Origin: Roseomonas marmotae | GTDB taxonomy: Bacteria; Pseudomonadota; Alphaproteobacteria; Acetobacterales; Acetobacteraceae | Direction of reading: 5' to 3' | DNA length: 64,000 nt | NCBI RefSeq assembly: GCF_017654485.1 | Contig: NZ_CP061091.1 | Span: 943,501-1,007,500 of the forward strand | Part shown: positions 8,400 through 18,589 of the stretch, piece after piece | How the letters are laid out: every line of letters starts with the position of its first letter | How positions within the stretch are numbered: the first letter of the stretch is position 1 | Position numbers and translations under genes: made by a program | Notes under the pieces: generated by a model | What the model saw: only the letters and a program-made list of their open reading frames with translations | Database searches by the model: none | Told to the model about the DNA's origin: nothing

Positions 8400-9554
8400 G
8401 TGATCCCCCCCGCGCTTCGCCTCACCCGCCTGATGCTGCGGGATTTCCGTAGCTATGCCGAGCTGGACCAGCCCATTTCCGGCCGTGTCGTTGTGGTGGC
8501 GGGCGCCAATGGCGTGGGCAAGACCAACCTGCTGGAAGCCATCAGCCTGCTGGGCCCGGGCCGCGGGTTGCGCGGCGCCAGGGGCGCGGAACTGGGCCGC
8601 CGGGAAGGGGCCGAGGGCCTCACCTGGGTCGTGGCCGGACATTTTGACGGACCGGAAGGCGCCGTGGTGATCGGCACCGGCGCCGAGGCGGGGCAGGACC
8701 GCCGCTCCTTCCGCCTCGATGGCGGCCCCGTCCGCAACCAGGCCGAGATCGCCCGCCATGCCGCGGCCCTCTGGCTGACGCCGCAGATGGACCGGCTTTT
8801 CCAGGAAGGGGCCTCCGGCCGCCGCCGCTTCCTGGACCGGCTGGTCTGGTCGCTGGAGCCCAGCCATGCGCGGGATGTCGCGGCCCATGATGCCGCCATG
8901 ACCCAGCGCAACCGCCTGCTGGCCGAGGGGGCGCGCGATGCCCGCTGGCTGGCGGCGCTGGAGGATACGATGGCCCGCCACGCGGTGGCGGCGGTGGCGG
9001 CGCGCCGCTCCCTGGCGCTGCGGCTGAACGGGGCGCTCGCGGCGGGGCTGGCCGGGGCCTTCCCGGCGGCGCGGCTGGACCTGCTCGACCCCATCGCCGC
9101 CGCGCTGGACGAAGAGCCCGCCCTGGCCGTGGAGGAGGCCCTGCGCGCCGGTCTGGCCGGGGACCGGGCGCGGGACGCGGCGGCCGGCGGCGCGCGGCAG
9201 GGCGCCCACCGCACGGACCTGCGGATGGTGCTGCTGCCCAAGGAGATTCCGGCCGAGTTGTGCTCGACGGGCGAGCAGAAGGCGCTGCTGGTGGTGGTGG
9301 TGCTGGCCCAGGCGGCGCTGGTGGCGGCGCATCGGGGTTTCGCCCCCCTGCTGCTGCTGGACGAGGTCGCGGCCCATCTGGACCCCGGGCGGCGGGAGGC
9401 CCTGTTCGCCGTCCTGGCCGGGCTGCCGGCGCAGTGTTTCCTGACCGGCACCGAATTTGCGCCCTTCCAGCCGCTGCATGGCGTGGCGGAAGCCTTCCTG
9501 GCCCGGCCAGGCGGGTTGGCGCCTGCCGATTTACCCGTGCCGAACCCGGCATAA
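8400..9554 (+). CDS. recF: DNA replication/repair protein RecF
   Basis: RecF is an SMC-like ATPase that, with RecO and RecR, loads RecA on gapped DNA. The 384-aa protein has the family N-terminus (LRLTRLMLRDFRSYAELD), Walker A GANGVGKTN at residues 35-43, signature region ELCSTGEQKALL and Walker B LLLLDEVAAHLD near the C-terminus. The start is GTG at 8400; the ATG at codon 12 would remove the conserved first strand. gyrB follows after 55 nt, keeping the recF-gyrB pair. Confidence 0.95.
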   Translation: MIPPALRLTRLMLRDFRSYAELDQPISGRVVVVAGANGVGKTNLLEAISLLGPGRGLRGARGAELGRREGAEGLTWVVAGHFDGPEGAVVIGTGAEAGQDRRSFRLDGGPVRNQAEIARHAAALWLTPQMDRLFQEGASGRRRFLDRLVWSLEPSHARDVAAHDAAMTQRNRLLAEGARDARWLAALEDTMARHAVAAVAARRSLALRLNGALAAGLAGAFPAARLDLLDPIAAALDEEPALAVEEALRAGLAGDRARDAAAGGARQGAHRTDLRMVLLPKEIPAELCSTGEQKALLVVVVLAQAALVAAHRGFAPLLLLDEVAAHLDPGRREALFAVLAGLPAQCFLTGTEFAPFQPLHGVAEAFLARPGGLAPADLPVPNPA

Positions 9555-9564
9555 CCTGCTATAA

Positions 9565-12057
<2,493 letters not shown>

Positions 12058-12065
12058 CCCACTTC

Positions 12066-12095
12066 CCCGCCCGCCGTTCCGTATCGGTGGGCGGG
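12066..12095 (+). terminator. Hairpin after gyrB
   Basis: CCCGCCCGCC pairs with GGTGGGCGGG (9 of 10) across a 10-nt loop, 8 nt after the gyrB stop. A second small hairpin (CTTGG/CCAAG, 12101-12115) followed by A5 lies just downstream. There is no good T-tract, so confidence is moderate. Confidence 0.5.
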
Positions 12096-12120
12096 CCTGC
12101 CTTGGTTTGGCCAAGAAAAA

Positions 12121-12174
12121 GCCCGTGCCCGGCCCCGTTCAGGACGTCAGGGATCCCAAAAGGGGACCACGGGC
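12121..12174 (+). promoter_or_regulatory. Possible structured leader of the MFS gene
   Basis: GCCCGTG at 12121-12127 is exactly complementary to CACGGGC at 12168-12174, which abuts the ATG. Inside it, GGCCCC (12131-12136) can pair with the AGGGG (12161-12165) that serves as SD. The fold would bury the ribosome-binding site. This is sequence complementarity only; no known riboswitch class is recognised. Confidence 0.35.
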
Positions 12175-13407
12175 ATGCCCAGCGCACGCAGCCAGCGCGG
12201 CTTGGACTGGCTGACTTTTTTCGCGGCCGATGTGCAGACGGGCTTCGGCCCCTTCATTGCCGTCTATCTGACCGCCCATCATTGGTCGGCGGCGCAGGTA
12301 GGGCTGGCGCTGAGCGTCGGCACACTGACCGCCATGGTCGCCCAGGTGCCGGCCGGCATGCTGGTGGATGCCACCAGGCACAAGCGCATGGCCGCTCTCC
12401 TGGCCCTTATCGCCATCGCCGGCAGTGCCCTGCTGCTGGCGCTCTGGCCCAGCACCATCCCGGTCATGGCCTCCGAGGTGCTGCACGGCATCGCCAGCGC
12501 GGTGCTGGTGCCGGCGCTGGCGGCGATCAGCCTGTCCATGGTCGGGCGCGCGGAACTCAGCACGCGGCTCGGGCGCAATGGCCGCTATGCCTCGCTGGGC
12601 AATGCGGCGGCGGCGGCGGGCCTCGGGCTGGCGGGCGCCTATATCTCGGCGGCCTCGGTCTTCTGGCTGACGGCGCTGCTGACGATCCCGGCCATCCTGG
12701 CGCTGCGCAGCATCCGCTCACAGGACCTGCAGGCCAAGGTGCGCAGCATCCGCAGCCGCCGCCGCCGCAAGCGCAAGCTGCGGGACCTGCTGCTGGACCG
12801 GGGCGTGCTGATCTTCGCGGCCTGCTGCGCCCTCTTCACCCTCTCCAACGCCGCCATGCTGCCGCTGGCGGGCGCCGAGGCCACGCATGCCTCGGGCGGC
12901 AAGGCCAACCTGATCGTCGGCGCGGGGCTGGTGGTCTCGCAGATCGTGGTCGCCGCCATCTCGCCGCGCATCGGCGAGGTGGCGGAGACGCGGGGGCGTC
13001 GCGTGCTGCTGCTGGCCGGGTTGTCGGTGCTGCCGATCCGGGGCGCGCTGCTGGCCTTCTGGGGCGGGCCCTGGGCCCTGATGGCCGCGCAGGCGCTGGA
13101 TGGGCTGACGGCGGGCGTCTTCGCCGTGCTGGTGCCCCTGGTGGCGGCGGACCTGACGCGCGGCACCAACCGCTTCAACCTTTGCATGGGCCTCTTCGGA
13201 CTGGCGGTCGGAATCGGCGGCAGCATCAGCACCACCGCCGCGGGGGCGGTGGCCAGCTGGGCCGGACCGAGCATCGCCTTCATCGGCCTGGGCGGCGTGG
13301 GCGTGCTGACCTTCCTGCTGGTGCTCTTCGCCATGCCGGAGACCCGGCAGAGTCCCCGGCCGGAGCCGCAGCCGCAGCCGGATCAGGCCCCGGCGCTGAC
13401 GGGCTGA
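12175..13407 (+). CDS. MFS transporter
   Basis: A 410-aa major facilitator with about 12 hydrophobic helices in two halves joined by a basic cytoplasmic loop (RSIRSRRRRKRKLRD, residues about 190-205). The loop 2-3 motif is present in the form GMLVDATRHKRMA, and the second half repeats it near EVAETRGRRVL. The N-terminal DWLTFFAADVQTGFGPFIAVYLT resembles a subgroup annotated only as MFS; the substrate is unknown. The 3' end overlaps the convergent lyase gene by 25 bp. Confidence 0.88.
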   Translation: MPSARSQRGLDWLTFFAADVQTGFGPFIAVYLTAHHWSAAQVGLALSVGTLTAMVAQVPAGMLVDATRHKRMAALLALIAIAGSALLLALWPSTIPVMASEVLHGIASAVLVPALAAISLSMVGRAELSTRLGRNGRYASLGNAAAAAGLGLAGAYISAASVFWLTALLTIPAILALRSIRSQDLQAKVRSIRSRRRRKRKLRDLLLDRGVLIFAACCALFTLSNAAMLPLAGAEATHASGGKANLIVGAGLVVSQIVVAAISPRIGEVAETRGRRVLLLAGLSVLPIRGALLAFWGGPWALMAAQALDGLTAGVFAVLVPLVAADLTRGTNRFNLCMGLFGLAVGIGGSISTTAAGAVASWAGPSIAFIGLGGVGVLTFLLVLFAMPETRQSPRPEPQPQPDQAPALTG

Positions 13408-14351
13408 CGCGGCCGGGGCAGGGCGCCGCCGCGCAGCAGGGCGCTGGGCAGCCGGCGGCCGACGATCCGCTCGGCCAGGGCCCCGGTCTCCAGCAGCGCC
13501 CGCAGGTCCACGCCGGTGCGGATGCCCAGTTCCTCGCAGAGGAAGACCAGCTCCTCCGTCGCGATATTGCCGGGGGCACCAGGATGGGCGGCGAAGGGGC
13601 AACCGCCCATCCCGCCCACCGCCGCGTCGAAGGCGGTCACGCCCATCCGCAACCCGGCATGGGCATTGGCGATGCCCAGGCCCCGCGTGTCGTGCAGGTG
13701 CAGGGTCAGCCGTGGCTCCGGCCAGCGCTCCCGCACCGCACCCACCAGCCGCTCGACATGCGCCGGGTTGGCCCAGCCCATGGTGTCCGCCAGCACCACG
13801 CGGTCGATCCGGCTGCCGCTCTCCGCCGCCAGCGCCATGCCGTCTGCCAGGGTGGCGATGGCGCGGCTGACGGGCACGTCGCCCTCGAAATTGCAGCCGA
13901 AGGCGGCCATCAGGCTGATACGCGTCACCGCTACGCCGGCCTCTGCATGGGCGGCGATGCTCTGGCGCATGGCCTCCATCTGCCCGGCGCGGTCGCGGTT
14001 GAGGTTGCGCTTCGAGAAGGCCTCGGAGGCGCTGAGGCTGATGCTGCCGGTGATGGCCAGCCGGTCGCGGAAGGCCAGGGCGCGCTGCATGCCCTTCGGG
14101 TTCAGCCAGAGCGCGACATATTCGACGCCGGGGCGCGGCGTGAAGCCGGCCACCGCCCCCTCCGCATCCGCCCAGCCCGGCACCAGCCTGGGGCTGACGA
14201 AGGAGGCGACCTGGATGCGCTTCAGCCCGGTGGCGGAGAGCGCGTCGATCAGCGCGATCTTGTCAGCGGTGGAGATGGGGCCGGGCTCGATCTGGAAGCC
14301 CTCGCGCGGGCCTTCCTCCAGGATATCGACGGCTGCGGGCAGGTCGCTCAT
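13383..14351 (-). CDS. Hydroxymethylglutaryl-CoA lyase family protein
   Basis: A 322-aa TIM-barrel lyase of the HMGL/citramalyl-CoA lyase family, which cleaves a 3-hydroxy-3-methyl acyl-CoA to acetyl-CoA plus a keto-acid. The N-terminal substrate motif is EEGPREGFQIE (residues 12-22). A metal-ligand strand LHLHDTRGLG and the glycine-rich loop GGCPFAAHPGAPGNIATEEL, with the catalytic Cys, are also present. It overlaps the CoA-transferase by 4 nt (ATGA), indicating translational coupling. HMG-CoA lyase is the standard name; citramalyl-CoA lyase activity is an alternative. Confidence 0.86.
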   Translation of the reverse strand: MSDLPAAVDILEEGPREGFQIEPGPISTADKIALIDALSATGLKRIQVASFVSPRLVPGWADAEGAVAGFTPRPGVEYVALWLNPKGMQRALAFRDRLAITGSISLSASEAFSKRNLNRDRAGQMEAMRQSIAAHAEAGVAVTRISLMAAFGCNFEGDVPVSRAIATLADGMALAAESGSRIDRVVLADTMGWANPAHVERLVGAVRERWPEPRLTLHLHDTRGLGIANAHAGLRMGVTAFDAAVGGMGGCPFAAHPGAPGNIATEELVFLCEELGIRTGVDLRALLETGALAERIVGRRLPSALLRGGALPRPRQPVSAGA

Positions 14352-15544
14352 ATCACCCCCTCCTTGGCCAGACGAGCCAGATCGGCCTCATCATGGCCCA
14401 GTTCATCCACCAGCCAGCGCCGGGTATCGGCGGAAAGGCCCGGGGCCGGCTGCCGCGGCAGCGCGCTCTCCCCATCCACCCGGAAGCCGCCGCGCGTCAC
14501 CCGCTGCGGCCCGGCCTCGCCCTTCAGCTCCGCGACGAAGCCGCGCCCGGCCAGATGCGGATGCGCCAGCACCTCCGGCACGCTCAGCACCCGTCCCGCC
14601 GGTACGCCGGCCCGCACCAGCAATTCCTCCCATTCCGCCGCGCCACGGCTGGCGAGGCCGGCCTCCACCTCCGCCGTCAGCGCGTCCCGGTTCTGCTTGC
14701 GGGCCTGGCGGGTGGCGAAGCGCGGGTCGCTCAGCAGGTCCGGCCGCTCCAGCAGCGCGCAGAGGGCGGTATATTGCTTGTCCTCATTGGCGGAGATGTT
14801 CAGCAGGCCCTGCCCGGTGCGGAAGGTGCCGCTGGGGGCAGCCGTGAAATTGGCATTGCCCATGGGCTGGGGGTCGATGCCGGCATTCAGGTGGTTGGAG
14901 ACCACCCAGCCCATGGAGGCTAGGGTCGCCTCCAGCATGGAGACATCGAGGAAGGCGCCTTCCCCCGTCCGCAGCGCCCGCAACAGGGCGGAAACCACGG
15001 CGAAGGCGGCGGTCATGCCGCCCATGGTGTCGCTGACCGGGTAGCCTACCCGTAGCGGCGCCGACTGCGCGTCCCCGGTGATGCTCATCACCCCCGCCGC
15101 GCCCTGGATGATCTGGTCATAGGCCGGGCGCTGGGAGAGCGGGCCATCGGCCCCGAAGCCGGAGATGGCGCAATAGACGAGGGAGGGCTTGATCCGTGCC
15201 AGTTCCGCATGATCCAGGCCCAGCCGCCGCATCACCCCTGGGCGGAAATTCTCCACCACCACATGGGCGCGGGCCACCATCTCCAGGAAGATGGCTTTGC
15301 CCTCCGGCTTCTTCAGGTCCAGCGTGACGGACTGCTTGTTGCCGTTCACCGCGACGAAGGAGGCACCCATGCCGCGCTCGGCCGCCTCCGGGTCGGCGCC
15401 TAGGCGCCGGGCCAGATCACCGCGCCCGGGCTGCTCGATCTTGACGACCTCCGCCCCCAGCAGGGCCAGCTGGTAGGTGCAGAAGGGGCCGGCCAGCACA
15501 TTGCTCAGGTCCAGCACACGGATGCCATCGAGCAGCGGGGTCAT
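14348..15544 (-). CDS. CaiB/BaiF (family III) CoA-transferase
   Basis: A 398-aa family III CoA-transferase, which moves CoA from an acyl-CoA (often succinyl-CoA) to a free acid through an aspartyl-CoA thioester. The N-terminal motif LDLSNVLAGPFCTYQLALLG and the candidate catalytic Asp172 in the segment PVSDTMGGM are present. It lies between iclR and the lyase gene with 4-nt overlaps on both sides, so the three make a tight operon. With an HMG-CoA-type lyase next to it, a role in activating a branched dicarboxylic acid before cleavage is likely. Confidence 0.88.
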   Translation of the reverse strand: MTPLLDGIRVLDLSNVLAGPFCTYQLALLGAEVVKIEQPGRGDLARRLGADPEAAERGMGASFVAVNGNKQSVTLDLKKPEGKAIFLEMVARAHVVVENFRPGVMRRLGLDHAELARIKPSLVYCAISGFGADGPLSQRPAYDQIIQGAAGVMSITGDAQSAPLRVGYPVSDTMGGMTAAFAVVSALLRALRTGEGAFLDVSMLEATLASMGWVVSNHLNAGIDPQPMGNANFTAAPSGTFRTGQGLLNISANEDKQYTALCALLERPDLLSDPRFATRQARKQNRDALTAEVEAGLASRGAAEWEELLVRAGVPAGRVLSVPEVLAHPHLAGRGFVAELKGEAGPQRVTRGGFRVDGESALPRQPAPGLSADTRRWLVDELGHDEADLARLAKEGVI

Positions 15545-16281
15545 TCGGGAATCTCCTCCGGGTATTCGGCGGCGCGCAGCAGCGGACCGGATTCGCCGCC
15601 GAAGCCGAGCGTGGCCTCGGCCGCCGCTTCCAGCAGCGGGCGGCGGATGCGCGCCATGGCGCCGCCATCCAGGCGGGTGAGGGGGCCAGCCACCGCCAGC
15701 GCGCCCGCCAGCCTGCCGCCTGTCGTGAAGACGGGGGCGGCGATGCTGGCGATCTCCGGATCGCGCTCGCCGAAGGCGGCGTGCCAGAAGCGGGCGCGGA
15801 TACGGTCATAGGCTTCGCCGGGGGCACCGCCGAAGGCCAGCAGAACATGGCCTGGGGCGCCGGCATTCAGCGGCAGCGTCTCTCCCTCCCGCACCGTGTA
15901 GCGCAGGGCGCGCGGAGCCTCGACCCGGTGCATGCAGAGCCGGGCCTCGCCCGCGCGTACATAGAATACGGCGCTTTCCCCGGTGGCGGCGGAGAGGGCG
16001 CGCATCAGCGGCAGCAGAACCTCCGCCGTGTCATGGCTGGCCTGATAGAGCGCACCGAGCCGCAGCGCCGCCGGGCCGATGGCGTAGCGCCCATCCTCCC
16101 GCCGCGTCAGCAGGCGGTGCCGCAGCAGGGACTGGGCCAGGCGGAGGATCGTGCTCTTGTACAGCCCCGTGCGGGCCGACAGCTCCGCCAGTTCCAGCGC
16201 ATGGTCGCCGGAGCGGAAGGCGCCGAGCAGGGAGAGGGCCCGGTCCACCGCCGCCACTCCGCCGCTCTCCTCGGCATCCAT
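15541..16281 (-). CDS. IclR-family transcriptional regulator
   Basis: A 246-aa IclR protein: N-terminal winged helix (VAAVDRALSLLGAF, LAELSARTGLYKSTILRLAQ at about residues 30-55) and C-terminal effector domain (LPLNAGAPGHVLLAF, IAAPVF, GALAVAGP). The start at 16281 (GGACAG upstream) is preferred because the next in-frame ATG at 16311 falls inside a palindrome that looks like an operator. It is the first gene of the operon with the CoA-transferase and lyase, and is divergent from a quinone oxidoreductase, so it probably controls both directions. Confidence 0.88.
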   Translation of the reverse strand: MDAEESGGVAAVDRALSLLGAFRSGDHALELAELSARTGLYKSTILRLAQSLLRHRLLTRREDGRYAIGPAALRLGALYQASHDTAEVLLPLMRALSAATGESAVFYVRAGEARLCMHRVEAPRALRYTVREGETLPLNAGAPGHVLLAFGGAPGEAYDRIRARFWHAAFGERDPEIASIAAPVFTTGGRLAGALAVAGPLTRLDGGAMARIRRPLLEAAAEATLGFGGESGPLLRAAEYPEEIPE

Positions 16282-16297
16282 GCCGTTCTGTCCAGCA

Positions 16298-16313
16298 GAA
16301 TAGAATTCCATTC
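16298..16313. promoter_or_regulatory. Candidate IclR operator
   Basis: GAATAGAATTCCATTC is a 16-bp near-perfect palindrome (GAAT-GAA / TTC-ATTC, one mismatched pair) located 17 nt upstream of the chosen iclR start, in an AT-rich patch of a high-GC genome. IclR proteins typically bind palindromes of this size next to their own gene. Confidence 0.5.
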
Positions 16314-16466
16314 TTGGACTATGATGAAGCTGGCCCCAAGGCGTCAAGCGGATGCCATCTGTGCCGGCGCCGCACAGCACTGCCGCAGCCCCGCTCCCGC
16401 CCTGGCCCCTGCCGCGCGGGGGCGGCACCATGCTCCGCCCCTGGAGGGGCGGGAGGAGGATCGACC

Positions 16467-17462
16467 ATGAAGGCAGCCTGGTATGAGCGGACGGGTCCGG
16501 CGCGGGAGGTGCTGCGGCTAGGCGAGATGCCGGTGCCCGAGCCTGGAGCCGGCGAGGTGCTTGTGCGCCTCCATGCCAGTGGCGTGAACCCTTCCGATAC
16601 CAAGTCCCGCATCGGCAATGGCGCGCGCGCGAATGCCTGGCCGCGCGTGGTGCCGCATCAGGATGGCGCCGGCGTGGTCGAAGGGGTGGGGCCGGAGGTG
16701 AGCGAGGCCCGCATCGGCCAGCGCGTCTGGCTGTATGAGGCGCAGCTGGGCCGCGCCTTCGGCACCGCCGCCGAATATGTGGCGCTGCCGGCCGGTCAGG
16801 CCGTGCCGCTGCCTCCGGGCGTGAGCTTCGAGGAAGGCGCGGCCCTCGGCGTGCCGGCCATGACGGCGCACCGCTGCGTCTTCGCCGATGGGCCGGTGCG
16901 GGGCCGCACCGTGCTGGTCACGGGCGGGGCTGGCGCGGTGGGCTATTATGCCGTGCAATTCGCCGCTCAGGCCGGCGCCCGCGTCATCGCCACGGTGGGG
17001 CGGGACGAGCATGTGGAGCTTGTCCAGGCCGCCGGCGCGGCGCTGGTCGTCAACCGCAGGCGGGAGGATGCGGTGGCCCGCGTGGCGGGGTTCTGCGGCG
17101 ATGCCGAGGGGCGGGGGCTGGACCATGTGGTCGATGTCAATTTCGCCGCCAACCTGCCGATGCTGACGGGGCTGCTGCGGCGGGGCGGCTCCATCGCCAC
17201 CTATGCTTCGGATGCGGGGCTGGAACCCTCCATCCCGTTCCGCTTGCTGATGAACCTCAATGCCCGGCTGCACTTCGTGCTGGTCTATACGATGGGGGAT
17301 GAGGCGCACCGCGCGGCGGCCGCCGCCATCACGGAGGGGCTGGAGGGCGGCACGCTGCGCCACCGGCTGGGCGCCCGCTTCCCGCTGGAGCGGATCGCCG
17401 AGGCGCATGAGGTGGTGGAAGCCGGCGGCGCTCCGGGGAAGGTCATTATCACGCTCCCTTGA
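16467..17462 (+). CDS. NADPH:quinone oxidoreductase-type MDR dehydrogenase
   Basis: A 331-aa medium-chain dehydrogenase/reductase of the quinone oxidoreductase (zeta-crystallin) type. The N-terminal half is GroES-like (PEPGAGEVLVRLHASGVNPSDTK). The Rossmann nucleotide motif VTGGAGAVG is at residues 151-159. The structural zinc cysteine cluster of classic alcohol dehydrogenases is absent. The start has a strong SD (GGAGGAGGA, 16451-16460). It is divergent from the iclR operon; the substrate is unknown. Confidence 0.88.
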   Translation: MKAAWYERTGPAREVLRLGEMPVPEPGAGEVLVRLHASGVNPSDTKSRIGNGARANAWPRVVPHQDGAGVVEGVGPEVSEARIGQRVWLYEAQLGRAFGTAAEYVALPAGQAVPLPPGVSFEEGAALGVPAMTAHRCVFADGPVRGRTVLVTGGAGAVGYYAVQFAAQAGARVIATVGRDEHVELVQAAGAALVVNRRREDAVARVAGFCGDAEGRGLDHVVDVNFAANLPMLTGLLRRGGSIATYASDAGLEPSIPFRLLMNLNARLHFVLVYTMGDEAHRAAAAAITEGLEGGTLRHRLGARFPLERIAEAHEVVEAGGAPGKVIITLP

Positions 17463-17510
17463 TGGAAGCGTTGATTATGTGACAGTTTTATTGCATTCAG
17501 GCGCCGGGAA

Positions 17511-17527
17511 CGCCCCCATCGGGGGCG
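17511..17527 (+). promoter_or_regulatory. GC hairpin directly before the SD of the importer operon
   Basis: CGCCCCC-atc-GGGGGCG forms a perfect 7-bp hairpin ending 3 nt before the SD AGGAGGG of the binding-protein gene. An AT-rich stretch (17469-17497) just upstream is the likely promoter area. The hairpin may act as an mRNA 5' stabiliser or as the terminator of the preceding gene. Confidence 0.35.
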
Positions 17528-17544
17528 CTCAGGAGGGATGCCTG

Positions 17545-18579
17545 ATGTCTTCGCGCCATGTCTTCACCCTGGCCGCCGTCACGGCGGCCACGCTCACGCT
17601 CGGCGCCTTGCCGGCGGCCGCGCAGGGCTCGCTGAACATGTATTGCTCGGCCCAGGTCGAGTGGTGCCAGGCGGCCGCCAATGCCTTCCAGAAAGAGACG
17701 AATATCCGCGTCAGCGTCTCCCAGAAGGGCAGCGGCGAGGTGCTGGCGCAGATCCGCGCCGAGGCGCAGAACCCGCGCGGCGACATCTGGTTCGGCGGCA
17801 CCGGCGACCCGCATCTGCAGGCGGCCGAGGACAAGCTCTCCGCCGAATACCGCTCGCCCATGCTGGACCAGCTGCATGACTGGGCCCGCAAGCAGGCCGA
17901 GCAGAGCGGCTACCGCACCGTCGGCATCTATGCCGGCGCCATGGGCTTCGGCTACAATCCGGAGCTGCTGGCCAAGCGCAACATCGCCGCGCCCGCCTGC
18001 TGGAAGGACCTGCTGGACCCCCGCTTCAAGGGCGAGATCCAGATGGCCAATCCGCAGTCCAGCGGCACTGCCTATGTGATGATCGCCACCATCGTGCAGC
18101 TGATGGGCGAGGACCAGGCCTTCCAGTACCTCAAGGACCTGCATCGCAACGTCAACGCCTATCCCCGCTCCGGCACCGGCCCGATCAAGGCGGTGGCGCG
18201 TGGCGAGACGGGCCTGTCCATCTCCTTCGTGCATGATGCGGTGACGGAGCGGCTGGGCGGCTTCCCCGTGCAGTATGTCGTCCCCTGCGAGGGCACGGGC
18301 TATGAGATCGGCTCGATGTCCATCATCGCCGGTGCCCGCAACGAGCGGAACGCCAAGCGCTTCTACGACTGGGCCCTGACCCCGGCCGCGCAGCAGATCG
18401 GCGCCGAGGCGAAATCCTTCCAGACGCCGTCCAACCGCGCCACGCCGGTGCCGGCCGAGGCGCCGCAGATGGATCAGATCCGCCTGATCGACTACGACTT
18501 CGCCAAGTATGGCCGTTCCGACGAGCGTCGCCGGCTGATCGAGCGCTGGGACCGCGAGGTCAACAACCTTCCCCGCTAA
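17545..18579 (+). CDS. ABC transporter substrate-binding protein, ferric-iron type
   Basis: A 344-aa periplasmic binding protein with a clear signal peptide (cleavage after ALPAAAQG). The mature part matches the AfuA/FutA-type family 1 fold for ferric iron or small organic anions (LNMYCSAQVEWCQAAANAF, then GDIWFGGTGDPHLQAAE). The start at 17545 follows AGGAGGGATG. It heads a complete importer: the permease starts 10 nt after its stop and the ATPase overlaps the permease. Ferric iron is the family default; phosphonate or polyamine uptake is not excluded. Confidence 0.86.
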   Translation: MSSRHVFTLAAVTAATLTLGALPAAAQGSLNMYCSAQVEWCQAAANAFQKETNIRVSVSQKGSGEVLAQIRAEAQNPRGDIWFGGTGDPHLQAAEDKLSAEYRSPMLDQLHDWARKQAEQSGYRTVGIYAGAMGFGYNPELLAKRNIAAPACWKDLLDPRFKGEIQMANPQSSGTAYVMIATIVQLMGEDQAFQYLKDLHRNVNAYPRSGTGPIKAVARGETGLSISFVHDAVTERLGGFPVQYVVPCEGTGYEIGSMSIIAGARNERNAKRFYDWALTPAAQQIGAEAKSFQTPSNRATPVPAEAPQMDQIRLIDYDFAKYGRSDERRRLIERWDREVNNLPR

Positions 18580-18589
18580 GGAATAACCC

